Shown piece by piece: positions 25,853-36,331 of a DNA stretch of 45,369 bases. The notes under the pieces are model-generated. The model saw only the letters and a program-made list of their open reading frames with translations. It was not told where the DNA came from and did no database searches. The first letter of the stretch is position 1. Each line of letters opens with the position of its first letter. Origin of the DNA: Kiloniellales bacterium. Lineage in GTDB: Bacteria; Pseudomonadota; Alphaproteobacteria; Kiloniellales; JAKSDN01. The DNA lies in contig JANQLT010000183.1 in assembly GCA_028280455.1 (NCBI GenBank), forward strand, positions 1-45,369, in the 5' to 3' direction. Made by a program: the position numbers and the translations under genes.

Positions 25853-27266
25853 TTCTCACCTCCTTCATCAACGTCTCGTCGATAAACTGACGAGCTTTGT
25901 TGTCGTTTTCTCGCAAGTACACTCTGTAAAGCTTGAACGGTTGGATTGCTGCCACCACCTCGGAGCGTTTGCCTAAGTCAACCAACTCTCCGGTCGGCGT
26001 CTTGATTCTAATCTGGTTGAGCGGGCCCTTGGACTCTTGAACTTGCTTGTAGGGCTCGCGAACAGCCTCATCGGGGAGGATCCGCGGTATGTCGGCACCA
26101 TTGCAAGACAGCCAGTCGTCAACCTTTTCCTTAACAACAGCACAGACCCGATCAACTGCTTTCATAGAGATCGCCGAGTCGTCAAGATTGAGCTCGCGAC
26201 TGACACGTTGACGGATGTCGATGCACTTGTAGAGCTTCCGTTCGCGAAGCCGAAGGGCAAAGTCTCTAATCGCTGAGTCTTTTGCGTCTGCCAGGAGAGT
26301 GAGGGCACCAGCGATAACGGTGTCATCTAGGGGCAAGATTGAATCAATATGGCTGGGCTTCTTTGCAAACCTCGCCAGGGGATGTCTGCCCGGCAGACCA
26401 GTACTCGTCAAAGAACCGTCTTGGATAAGTGAAAAAATTCTAACAAGGAGCTCTATAAAGATCTTTTCTGCTCCACGTGTGGTTTTGTGTAAGTAGACAG
26501 TTGGATAGAGTTGAAACAGACTAAGTACAAATGCTTCGGCGGCATAGACTGCCTTTGGGCCAAGTACGAAAGTCTCCAGTTCGCCAATTGGTGCTTCATC
26601 AACTCCAGAAGAAACTTTGCCAATTTCAATATTCGAAATAAGCCACTCGAAATCTATGCCGCCTAATTGTGTGCCGGTCATGAGTCTGTCGCGACGAATA
26701 TAGTCAAGTCTATCTGCATCGAACTGGCTAGAAACAACCGCACTATAAATATTTCCAGGCCCTGAAGCCCTGATAATATTCGCCACATCGTTAGCAAACC
26801 CGCTGCCCAAAATGTTCAATGATTCGGCTACCTCTCCATCCCGAATCAAGGCATCGCTCACCATTTCATGGTTGGCCATTCCTAAACCAAGACGTCGACC
26901 CACCTCCTCAAATGCGTGGCTAAAGGGCCCGTGACCAATGTCATGCACAAGAGCGGCCGCCAAAGCCTCGCGTGCGCGCGATTCCTCATATTTTTCTGTA
27001 CCCAATCCCACTTGAATAATCTGCATGAGCTGACGGGCTGTATGAAAGACACCGATCGAGTGTGCAAATCGCGAATGAGTCGCGCCCGGATAGACAAAGT
27101 CTGAAAACCCGAGCTGCTTGATGCGGCGAAGACGTTGAAATGGTCGCGTTTCGATCACTTTCCACATGGTGTTCTCAAACTCCCGGGCCTGGAACACGAT
27201 GAGGTTGTGAATGGGGTCGCGGATACGTTGCGTCGTGAACACATTATGTTCCTTTTTTGTTCTCAT
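25836..27266 (-). CDS. HD-domain phosphohydrolase, SAMHD1/COG1078-like
   Basis: A 476-residue protein starting MRTKKEHNVFTTQRIRDPIH. Metal ligands of the HD fold are visible: His69 in THSRFAHSIGVFHTA, His108-Asp109 in ALVHDIGHGPFSHAFE, and the Asp183-x-Asp185 block in SSQFDADRLDYIRRDRLMTG, as in SAMHD1-like dNTP triphosphohydrolases and the COG1078 family. The C-terminal third (~340-476) is typical of longer family members. It probably cleaves nucleotide phosphates. It overlaps the YwgA-like gene by 17 bases. The region is markedly AT-richer than its surroundings (the 60 bases from 26401 hold only 21 G/C), which suggests horizontal transfer. A nucleotide-depletion defence role is possible but unproven. 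Confidence 0.9.
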   Translation of the reverse strand: MRTKKEHNVFTTQRIRDPIHNLIVFQAREFENTMWKVIETRPFQRLRRIKQLGFSDFVYPGATHSRFAHSIGVFHTARQLMQIIQVGLGTEKYEESRAREALAAALVHDIGHGPFSHAFEEVGRRLGLGMANHEMVSDALIRDGEVAESLNILGSGFANDVANIIRASGPGNIYSAVVSSQFDADRLDYIRRDRLMTGTQLGGIDFEWLISNIEIGKVSSGVDEAPIGELETFVLGPKAVYAAEAFVLSLFQLYPTVYLHKTTRGAEKIFIELLVRIFSLIQDGSLTSTGLPGRHPLARFAKKPSHIDSILPLDDTVIAGALTLLADAKDSAIRDFALRLRERKLYKCIDIRQRVSRELNLDDSAISMKAVDRVCAVVKEKVDDWLSCNGADIPRILPDEAVREPYKQVQESKGPLNQIRIKTPTGELVDLGKRSEVVAAIQPFKLYRVYLRENDNKARQFIDETLMKEVRNAAPS

Positions 27267-27423
27267 GTCAATGAATGCAACACTCGCGTGTAGATGCTTG
27301 TCAATTGGCTAGCTCTGAACGTCAAGCCGCCTTGTCACTATCGTCAGTCAGAGGCCGAGTCGTAGCCCCGCTTCAATGCTAGGCATCCCCACTAACATGC
27401 TGCCTTGAGATCTGACTCAAAGC

Positions 27424-29385
<1,962 letters not shown>

Positions 29386-29595
29386 GGACGCTCTCCCCCG
29401 TCGTTGCGCGGCCGGGCGCCGCCTGCCGTCGTTTCCGGCAGACTATGGACTCGCCCTGAGCGCATCAACGGACAGTCGTCGTCAAGGGACAGTCGGCGGG
29501 CCGGCCGTCCCCCGGGGCCGAGATATCAGGGTCTTTACCTAGCCTTAAGAGGAGACAACAATTATACCCTTAGACATAATTCGAGCGGTTAGGCC

Positions 29596-31653
29596 GTGCC
29601 CATTGAAGTAAGTGCCATCGAGGGCGAGAGCGGCGCCTCGCTGCGCGCCATTGCCGACACGATCGTCGATGGCGTGTTGCTGATCGATAGCGCCGGTAAG
29701 GTCCTCCTGTTCAACAGCGCGTGCGAGAAGCTGTTCGGCTGCAAGGCGGTCGAGGTCATTGATCGCGATGCCGAGAGCCTGATCGTCGAGGCGCAGCGAC
29801 CCCGCTTCCGGGAGCTGATCGCCCTGCAACGCGAAGGCAAGGCGCCCGAGGCGGGCGACTCGGACTGGCTGCTGGCGGGCCAGCGGCAGGACGGCAGCCA
29901 GTTTCCGATGGAGTATTCGGTCGGCGAGTTCCAACTCGGCGAGCAGGCGGTCCTGGTCGTCGTCGTCCGCGACATCACCGACCGGGCGCGTATGGAGCAG
30001 GAGCTGCGCGACAGCGAGGCTCAGCACCGCGCGATCATCGAATCGGCCGTCGACGGCGTGGTGATCATCGATGCCCTGGGCTCGATCCGCCTGTTCAATC
30101 CGGCCTGCGAGACCATGTTCGGCTTCTCCGCCCAGGAGGTCCTGGGCAAGAACGTCAAGATCCTCATGCCCTCGCCCGACTACGACCAGCATGACGGCTA
30201 TCTGCGCCACTACCGCGACACCGGCGAACGGCGGATCATCGGCAGTGGCCGCACGGTCGTCGGTCGCCGCAGGGACGGCGCGACCTTTCCCTTGGAGCTT
30301 TCGATCTGCGAGACCGAGCAAGGCGGCACCAAGGTTTTCGTCGGCTTCGTGCGCGACATGAGCGAGCGCAAGGCATACGAGGAAGCGCTGCAGCGCCAGG
30401 TCGAGGATCTCGAGATGGCGCGCGCGAGCCTGGAAGACCAGGGCATGGAGATGGTGCTCCTGGCCGAGGAGCTGGCCGCGGCCAAGGAGCAGGCCGACGC
30501 CGCCAACGCCGCCAAGTCGAGCTTTCTCGCCGCCATGAGCCACGAGATCCGCACGCCGATGACCGGCATCATCGGCATGACGCGCCTGTTGCTCGACGAC
30601 AAGCTGACCGAGGATCAGCGCGACCAGGCCCAGACGGTGATGGATTGCGCCACGACCCTGCTCAGCCTGCTCAACGACATACTCGATCTCTCGAAGATCG
30701 AGGCCGGGCACTTCGAGCTCGATCGCCAGCCCTTCGACCTGAAAACGCTGCTGGAGAGCACGCAAAGGCTCTGGGCCGGCCGAATGGACGAGAAGGGCCT
30801 CGAGTTCCGCGTGATCAGCGAAGGCGATATCCCGCAGCGTCTGGTCGGCGATGCGCCGCGCTTGCGCCAGGTCCTCTTCAACCTGATCTCCAATGCGATC
30901 AAGTTCACCGACAGCGGCTATATCGAAGTCACGCTGTCGCACGACGAGCCGGACGACGGCACGGTCGCCCTGCATGTCGCCGTGCGCGACACCGGCCTCG
31001 GCATCGACGCGGCCGTGCAGGAGCGGCTGTTCGAGAAGTTCGTGCAGGCCGATCGCACGATCACCGGCACCTACGGCGGCACCGGCCTGGGCCTGGCGAT
31101 CTGCCGAAACATCGTCGAGATGATGGACGGCACGATCGGCCTCGAGAGCAAGCTGGGCGAGGGCTCGACCTTTACCTTCACGGTTCACCTCGCGCGCCTA
31201 TCGAAGTCCGCCATGATCGTCGAGGCCGCGGAGGACGAGACTGCCGAGGGCGAAGACGAAGCGGGAGCCGCGGTTGACGCCCGGATCCTCCTGGCCGAAG
31301 ACAACCTGGTGAACCAGAGCCTGATCCGCTCCTTGCTGCAACGGCTCGGCTACGAGATCGAGATCGCCAACAACGGCAAGGAGGCCGTCGAGGCGCTGCG
31401 CGGCGGCGCGTTCGATCTGGTCCTGATGGACTCCCAGATGCCGGAGATGGACGGCGTGACGGCCACCAAGGAGGTCCGCAAGCTCGAGGGCCCCGCCGGC
31501 AGCGTGCCGATCATCGCCTTGACCGCCAATGCCATGGTCGGCGACCGCGAGCGCTATCTCGAGGCCGGCATGAACGACTACGTCCCCAAGCCGATCGAGC
31601 CGGAGCTGCTCGACGCCGCGATCCGCCGCTGCCTCAGGGCGAAGGCCGCCTAA
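29596..31653 (+). CDS. Hybrid sensor histidine kinase (PAS-PAS-HisKA-HATPase-REC) with FixL-like PAS
   Basis: A 685-residue hybrid kinase without membrane segments. PAS1 is ~15-130 and PAS2 ~140-255. A linker (~260-305) leads to HisKA with phospho-acceptor His316 (AAMSHEIRTPMTG), then HATPase (NLISNAIKFTDSG; DTGLGID; GTGLGLAI) and a C-terminal receiver with Asp612 (DLVLMDSQMPEMDG) and Lys in YVPKPIEP. PAS2 carries DQHDGYLRHYRDTGERRIIG with His199, then GSGR with Arg219. These fit the FixL heme His and distal Arg, which are also 20 residues apart, so a heme-based oxygen sensor is possible. It starts at the GTG at 29596. It lacks its own Hpt domain; a lone Hpt protein lies at 44496. Confidence 0.92.
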   Translation: MPIEVSAIEGESGASLRAIADTIVDGVLLIDSAGKVLLFNSACEKLFGCKAVEVIDRDAESLIVEAQRPRFRELIALQREGKAPEAGDSDWLLAGQRQDGSQFPMEYSVGEFQLGEQAVLVVVVRDITDRARMEQELRDSEAQHRAIIESAVDGVVIIDALGSIRLFNPACETMFGFSAQEVLGKNVKILMPSPDYDQHDGYLRHYRDTGERRIIGSGRTVVGRRRDGATFPLELSICETEQGGTKVFVGFVRDMSERKAYEEALQRQVEDLEMARASLEDQGMEMVLLAEELAAAKEQADAANAAKSSFLAAMSHEIRTPMTGIIGMTRLLLDDKLTEDQRDQAQTVMDCATTLLSLLNDILDLSKIEAGHFELDRQPFDLKTLLESTQRLWAGRMDEKGLEFRVISEGDIPQRLVGDAPRLRQVLFNLISNAIKFTDSGYIEVTLSHDEPDDGTVALHVAVRDTGLGIDAAVQERLFEKFVQADRTITGTYGGTGLGLAICRNIVEMMDGTIGLESKLGEGSTFTFTVHLARLSKSAMIVEAAEDETAEGEDEAGAAVDARILLAEDNLVNQSLIRSLLQRLGYEIEIANNGKEAVEALRGGAFDLVLMDSQMPEMDGVTATKEVRKLEGPAGSVPIIALTANAMVGDRERYLEAGMNDYVPKPIEPELLDAAIRRCLRAKAA

Positions 31654-31767
31654 CGCGGAAGCCCGGGTTTCTCAGCCGCGGGTTGCACCCTCCCGCGGGG
31701 CGCAGGGCTGCCTTGCGCCGGGTCGCCTAGCTGGGGCTCTGGCGGCGCTCTATCCTGACTTCCCATA

Positions 31768-32706
31768 ATGCCGAGTTCCAGCCAGGACGCCGCGCGCCCG
31801 GGAGGGCTGTCCGCGCCCATACAGGGCGCGCTCTACATGGTGGCGGCGGCGGCCGGCTTCTCGGTCATGAACGCCGTGATCCGGGTCCTGGCCGAGAGCC
31901 TGGAGCCGCTGCAGATCGCCTTCTTCCGCAACTTCTTCGCGCTCCTGGTCATGCTGCCCTGGCTGCTGCACCAGGGCCGGCCGGCGCTTAGGACCGAGCG
32001 CTTCGGCCTGCATGTCTGGCGCTCCCTTTGCAGCCTGGCGGCCATGACCCTCTGGTTCTACTCGGTGACGCTCCTGCCGCTGGCGGAGGCGGTGGCGCTC
32101 AACTTCACCGTGCCGCTCTTCGTCACGCTGGGCGCGGCCCTGATCCTCGGCGAGGTGGTGCGCGCCCGGCGCTGGAGCGCCACCTTGATCGGCTTCCTCG
32201 GCGTGCTGGTCATCGTCCGGCCGGGCTTCGCCGAGGTCGACTGGATCACCTCGCTGCCGATCCTGGCCGCCATGGTCATGGCGGTCGCCTCGCTGATCGT
32301 GAAGAGCCTGTCCGACACCGACGACGCCAACGCCATCGTCTTCTACATGAACCTGTTGCTGACGCCGCTGTCGCTGGTTCCGGCGCTCTTCGTCTGGCGC
32401 TGGCCGGACTGGTCGCTGCTGCCCTGGCTGCTGGCGCTCGGCATCCTCGCCGCGCTGTCCCACATCTGGCTGACCCGCTCCTACGCCAAGGCCGATGCCT
32501 CGGCCGTCATGCCCTTCGACTACGCGCGCCTGCCCTTCGTCGCCGCGATCGGCTTCTTCGCCTTCGGCGAGTCGCCCGACGTCTGGACCTGGGTCGGCGG
32601 CGGCATCATTGCCGGGGCGACGATCTACATCGCCCGCCGCGAAGCGCAGGTCGCCCGCGAACGCGCGCTGCGCGGCGCGGCGGCCCACGCGGCGCGCGGC
32701 CGATGA
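31768..32706 (+). CDS. EamA/DMT family transporter (first of tandem pair)
   Basis: A 312-residue ten-helix drug/metabolite transporter with two EamA repeats: ALYMVAAAAGFSVMNAVIRV, then FFRNFFALLVMLPWLLHQGR, ATLIGFLGVLVIVRPG at the end of the first half, and LTRSYAKADASAVMPFDYAR and ESPDVWTWVGGGIIAGATIY in the second. The pattern is that of the S-adenosylmethionine/RhaT-like branch, with unknown substrate. The stop overlaps the start of the next EamA gene as ATGA (32703-32706), so the two are coupled and probably arose by duplication. It starts 114 bases after the histidine kinase on the same strand. Confidence 0.9.
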   Translation: MPSSSQDAARPGGLSAPIQGALYMVAAAAGFSVMNAVIRVLAESLEPLQIAFFRNFFALLVMLPWLLHQGRPALRTERFGLHVWRSLCSLAAMTLWFYSVTLLPLAEAVALNFTVPLFVTLGAALILGEVVRARRWSATLIGFLGVLVIVRPGFAEVDWITSLPILAAMVMAVASLIVKSLSDTDDANAIVFYMNLLLTPLSLVPALFVWRWPDWSLLPWLLALGILAALSHIWLTRSYAKADASAVMPFDYARLPFVAAIGFFAFGESPDVWTWVGGGIIAGATIYIARREAQVARERALRGAAAHAARGR

Positions 32707-33686
32707 GCGCCGAGCCGCGCCTCGCCGAGCCAAGCGCCGGCCGAGGCGGCGGCCTGCGGGCGCGCTGGCTGGCGCTGTCGCCGAACTTGCGCGGCGCGGT
32801 CTGGATGGTCGGCGCGGCCCTCGGCTTCACGGTCAACGGCGCGCTGGTCAAGGCGCTCGGCGCGATGGGTCTGCCGACCATGCAGATCGCCTTCGCGCGC
32901 GCCTTCTTCACGCTGCTGGTCGTGCTGCCCTTCCTCTGGCATGCCGGTCTCGGCGCCTTGGCGACCACGGCGCCGGGCCTGCACCTGATCCGCGCGCTGG
33001 CCGGTGCCGGCGCCATGGTTTGCGGCTTCTACGCCTTCGTGCTGCTGCCGCTGGCCGACGTCACCGCCCTGACCTTCACCACGCCGCTCTTCACTATCGT
33101 GCTCGCCGTGCTGCTGCTCGGCGAGCGCGTGCGCTGGCGGCGTTGGACGGCGACGGCCATCGGCTTCCTCGGCGTGCTGATCATGGTCCGCCCGGGCGCC
33201 GGCAGCCTGGAGCCGGGCGCGCTCCTGGCGATCGCCATGGCCTTCGGCATCGCCGTCGCCACGGTCATGGTCAAGCGGCTGCCGGCGGGCGAGAGCCACG
33301 CCGCGATGCTGTTCTGGTTCTGCGTCGCCTCGCTCTTGATGACCGCCGTTCCCGCCGCGCTGGTCTGGCAGGCGCCGAGCCCGACGGAGTGGCTGCTGAT
33401 GGTGTCGATCGGCGCGCTCGGCGGCGGCGCGCAGGCGCTGATCATCCGCGCCTTCAGCACCGGCGAGGCGACCTTCGTCGCGCCCTTCGACTATTCGAAG
33501 CTGCTGCTCGCGGTGGCGATCGGTCTCGTCTTCTTCAGCGAGCTGCCGGACCTCTGGAGCCTGCTCGGCGCGGCGGTCATTCTCGGCTCGAACCTCTACA
33601 TCGCCCGCCGCGACGCGGCCCTAGAGCGGATCGGGACTAGGCGGAAGCACAGCGTGCTTCCACCTAGTCGCGTGAATCCGCTCTAG
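32703..33686 (+). CDS. EamA/DMT family transporter (second of tandem pair)
   Basis: A 327-residue paralogue of the preceding protein (AVWMVGAALGFTVNGALVKA; FARAFFTLLVVLPFLWHAG; TAIGFLGVLIMVRPG; IIRAFSTGEATFVAPFDYSK). Ten membrane helices in two EamA halves are expected. The last ~20 residues (ERIGTRRKHSV, then LPPSRVNPL) are not family sequence. They are encoded by the palindrome at 33621-33686, which also supplies the TAG stop, so the natural C-terminus was probably lost or extended by the repeat. The substrate is unknown. Confidence 0.9.
   Translation: MSAEPRLAEPSAGRGGGLRARWLALSPNLRGAVWMVGAALGFTVNGALVKALGAMGLPTMQIAFARAFFTLLVVLPFLWHAGLGALATTAPGLHLIRALAGAGAMVCGFYAFVLLPLADVTALTFTTPLFTIVLAVLLLGERVRWRRWTATAIGFLGVLIMVRPGAGSLEPGALLAIAMAFGIAVATVMVKRLPAGESHAAMLFWFCVASLLMTAVPAALVWQAPSPTEWLLMVSIGALGGGAQALIIRAFSTGEATFVAPFDYSKLLLAVAIGLVFFSELPDLWSLLGAAVILGSNLYIARRDAALERIGTRRKHSVLPPSRVNPL
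33621..33686. repeat. 66-base palindromic repeat ending in CTAG at both ends
   Basis: CTAGAGCGGAT at 33621 is mirrored by ATCCGCTCTAG at 33676-33686, and GACTAGGCGGAAGCAC by GTGCTTCCACCTAGTC around a short centre. It forms the end of the second EamA gene. The type is a dispersed intergenic palindrome. Confidence 0.85.
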
Positions 33687-33698
33687 ATTTGCATGTTG

Positions 33699-33754
33699 GA
33701 TAAGACCCCGCTGAGTGGACTCGCGCTGCGAATCCATCTCAGCGGGGTCTTATC
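33699..33754. terminator. Perfect 17-bp hairpin between convergent genes
   Basis: GATAAGACCCCGCTGAG (33699-33715) and its exact complement (33738-33754) form a 17-bp stem with a 22-base loop. It lies between the end of the EamA gene and the end of the minus-strand YkvA-type gene, so it could stop transcription from both sides. There is no T-run, so it may simply be a dispersed repeat. Confidence 0.5.
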
Positions 33755-33804
33755 TGGGTCACAGGCGGCCGGCCGGCGAGGCGACGTCCTGACGGTATGG
33801 CCGC

Positions 33805-34230
33805 TCAGGCGACCGGCTCGTCCTGGCCGACCTCCTCGCGCTTCAGGGCGACGCGCGCCTGCTCGTGATGCCGCTCCTTGACATGGGGCATGACCGTGCG
33901 CAGGGCCGCGGCCAGGACCGCCGCGTCGTCGGTGAAGCCGAGCAGGGCGATGACGTCGGGCAGCATGTCGGCCGGCACGATGAAGTAGGCTAGGGCGCCC
34001 ATCAAGATCGCCTTGACCTGCAGCGGCGTGTCGGGGTCCCGCGCGCAGTAGTAGGCCGCCAGCGCGTCCTCGGCGAAGGGGATGCGCCCGAACGTGCGGC
34101 GCAGCTTGTCCCAGAAGTCGCTTTCGACCTGCGTCCGGTCGCGCTCGTAGCGCGCCTCGTCGAAGGGCCGGTCGGGATCCAGCGGCAACTTCGGCGGCAG
34201 ATCGGGCGGCAAATCGGGCGGGCGGGCCAT
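33805..34230 (-). CDS. YkvA family protein (DUF1232)
   Basis: A 141-residue protein whose centre, QVKAILMGALAYFIVPADML followed by PDVIALLGFTDDAAVLAAAL, is the DUF1232 core. The motif F/Y-P-x-D-x-L-P-D and the following F-T-D-D are diagnostic. The N-terminus is proline-rich (PPDLPPDLPPKLPLDPDRPF). Family members are small, probably membrane-associated proteins of unknown function. It converges on the EamA pair and is followed on the other strand by the Rieske gene, with 85 bases between the two starts. Confidence 0.88.
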   Translation of the reverse strand: MARPPDLPPDLPPKLPLDPDRPFDEARYERDRTQVESDFWDKLRRTFGRIPFAEDALAAYYCARDPDTPLQVKAILMGALAYFIVPADMLPDVIALLGFTDDAAVLAAALRTVMPHVKERHHEQARVALKREEVGQDEPVA

Positions 34231-34315
34231 CGAATCAACATGGGGCCTGTCGGGCGCTGTCGCAATCGCGGGGGCTCTGTGATAGTGGCTCCGGCACGGT
34301 CAAGGACGGAGCGTC

Positions 34316-35365
34316 ATGCTCGACGGCACCAGCCCTTTACTGCGTGATTTCTGGTATTTAGCCCTGCCGGGCGCGGCCCTGCGGCCGGGCCGGATCGGCC
34401 ACAAGCGGCTGCTCGGCGAGCCCCTGGTGATCGGCCGGACGATGCAGGGCGAGGTCTTCGCCCTGCGCGACGTCTGCCCGCACCGCGGCGTGCCCTTGCA
34501 CCACGGCCGCTTCGACGGGCGCGAGCTGGCCTGCGCCTACCACGGCTGGCGCTTCGGGCCGGACGGCCGCTGCCGGGCGATCCCTTCGCTGACCGACGAG
34601 CGGGACTTCGACGTCGGCGCCGTCAAGGTCCGCGCCTATCCCTGCCGCGAGCTGCAAGGCAACATCTGGGTCTACATCGGCGCCGCCGAGCGCGATCCTA
34701 AGTCCCTGCCGCCGCCGCCCGCCGTGCCGGGCTTCGAGGCGGCCGTGCCCCAGTTCAGCCTGTCGCGGCACTTTCCCTGCCACGCGGACCATGCGGCCTA
34801 CGGCTTGATGGATCCGACCCACGCCGCCTTCGTGCACACCTCCTGGTGGTGGAAGAAGCAGGCCCGGCGCTTGCGCCGCAAGGAGAAGCACTTCGAGCCG
34901 GCGCCGCTGGGCTGGCGCATGAAGCGTCACCGGCTGCCGCCGGAGAGCCGGATCTACCGCCTGCTCGGCGACGAGGTCACCACGGAGATCGCCTACAGCC
35001 TGCCGGGCCTCCGGGTCGAGCAGATCGAAGGCAACAGGCACAGCGCCGTGTCGCTGACCGCGATCACCCCGATCGACGAGCAGGCGACCGAGGTGCATCA
35101 GGTCTTCTACTGGACCGCCGGCTGGCTGGCGCCCCTGCGGCCCCTGCTGAAGCGTTTCGCCGGTACCTTCCTCGAGCAGGACCTGGAGATGGTGCGCAAG
35201 CAGCAGGAGGGCCTGGCGGACGGCGCCAAGCTGCTGCTGATCGAGGATGCCGATACCCAGGCCCAGTGGTTCGCCCGGCTCAAGCAGGAGTGGCTGCGCG
35301 CCGCCGAGGCCGGCTGCGACTTCGAGAACCCGCTGCCCGCCAAGACCCTGCGCTGGCACTCCTGA
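34316..35365 (+). CDS. Rieske-type ring-hydroxylating oxygenase, alpha subunit
   Basis: A 349-residue protein with an N-terminal Rieske domain: Cys54-x-His56 (VCPHRGVPLHHG) and Cys73-x2-His76 (CAYHGWRF) bind the 2Fe-2S cluster. The C-terminal part has the mononuclear iron region DHAAYGLMDPTHAAFVHTSW, of the (D/E)-x-H-x-x-x-H type. It resembles the VanA/phenoxybenzoate-like oxygenases. It would hydroxylate or demethylate an aromatic or other lipophilic substrate with an external reductase, which is not in the window. The intradiol dioxygenase at 43613 is 8 kb away and probably unrelated in regulation. Confidence 0.88.
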   Translation: MLDGTSPLLRDFWYLALPGAALRPGRIGHKRLLGEPLVIGRTMQGEVFALRDVCPHRGVPLHHGRFDGRELACAYHGWRFGPDGRCRAIPSLTDERDFDVGAVKVRAYPCRELQGNIWVYIGAAERDPKSLPPPPAVPGFEAAVPQFSLSRHFPCHADHAAYGLMDPTHAAFVHTSWWWKKQARRLRRKEKHFEPAPLGWRMKRHRLPPESRIYRLLGDEVTTEIAYSLPGLRVEQIEGNRHSAVSLTAITPIDEQATEVHQVFYWTAGWLAPLRPLLKRFAGTFLEQDLEMVRKQQEGLADGAKLLLIEDADTQAQWFARLKQEWLRAAEAGCDFENPLPAKTLRWHS

Positions 35366-35496
35366 GCCTCGCCGCGGGGCCGGCCGGGGCCCCACAGGGG
35401 CCCACGGGGCCGGGCAGCGCTGGCCCTGGCTTGGCCCCCGGGCCTCTGCTATAGAGCGCCCCGCTTTTCGGCACTGCAGCATTTCGAGGGTTGAAG

Positions 35497-36252
35497 ATGG
35501 ACATTCAAGGACACGCCGCGATCGTCACCGGCGGCGGCTCGGGCCTCGGCGCCGAGACCGCGCGGCATCTCGCCGCGGCCGGTGCCAAGGTCACCCTGCT
35601 CGACGTCAATGCCGAGGGGGTCGAGGCGGTGAGCCGCGAGATCGGCGGCCTCGGCCTGGTCTGCGACGTCGGCAGCGCCAGCGAGGGCGAGGCGGCGGTC
35701 GGCAAGGCGCGCGACGCCCACGGGCCGGCGCGCGTGCTGGTCAACTGCGCCGGCATCGCGCCGGCCAAGCGGATCGTCGGCCGCGACGGGCCGATGCCGC
35801 TGGACGCCTTCGAGCAGGTCATCAAGGTGAACCTGATCGGCTCCTTCAACATGATGCGGCTGGCCGCGGCCGACATGTCGGCCGCCGATCCGCTCGAGGA
35901 CGACGAGCGCGGCGTGATCATCTCGACCTCTTCCATCGCCGCCGTCGAGGGCCAGCTCGGCCAGGCCGCCTACGCCGCCTCCAAGGCCGGCATCCGCGGC
36001 ATGATGCTGCCGGCGGCCCGCGAGTTCTCGAAGGCCGGCATCCGGGTGCTGACCATCGCGCCGGGCCTGATCGCCACGCCCCTGCTGCTCAACATGCCGC
36101 AGGAGATCCAGGACAATCTGGCCGCGCAGATTCCCTTCCCGCACCGCTTCGGCAAGCCCGAGGAGTTCGGCAAGCTGGTCATGGACATCGTCGGCAACCC
36201 ACTGCTCAACGCCGACACCATCCGCCTCGACGGTGGGATGCGGATGCGCTAG
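35497..36252 (+). CDS. SDR oxidoreductase, 3-hydroxyacyl-CoA dehydrogenase type 2-like
   Basis: A 251-residue classical SDR with GGGSGLGAETARHL (cofactor), NCAGIAPAKRIVGRDGPMPL, catalytic Ser in STSSIAAVEGQLGQ and Tyr-x3-Lys in YAASKAG, then TIAPGLIATPLL and the C-terminal LDGGMRMR. The RIVGRDGPMPLDAFEQVIKV and FPHRFGKPEEFGKLV segments are typical of the HSD17B10-like 3-hydroxyacyl-CoA dehydrogenases. It would oxidise short-chain 3-hydroxyacyl-CoA with NAD. GAGGG precedes the ATG at 35497 by 7 bases; the TTG at 35491 is less likely. Confidence 0.88.
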   Translation: MDIQGHAAIVTGGGSGLGAETARHLAAAGAKVTLLDVNAEGVEAVSREIGGLGLVCDVGSASEGEAAVGKARDAHGPARVLVNCAGIAPAKRIVGRDGPMPLDAFEQVIKVNLIGSFNMMRLAAADMSAADPLEDDERGVIISTSSIAAVEGQLGQAAYAASKAGIRGMMLPAAREFSKAGIRVLTIAPGLIATPLLLNMPQEIQDNLAAQIPFPHRFGKPEEFGKLVMDIVGNPLLNADTIRLDGGMRMR

Positions 36253-36331
36253 CGCGATGGCCGTCGGCGCCGGTGCTTGGCCGGGCTCGGGCCGCGCGTT
36301 AGGCTTTCACCGAGGAATGGACGTCTAGAGG

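Noticed and set aside
27267-27330. TTGACA at 27304-27299 (minus strand) as the promoter of the HD gene
   Set aside because: No acceptable -10 box lies 16-18 bases away, so I did not list it.
25226-27387. Short CTAGCATC / CTAGGCATC similarity flanking the AT-rich island as an attachment or target site
   Set aside because: Only 8-9 bases with a gap, expected by chance; no integrase or transposase adjoins.
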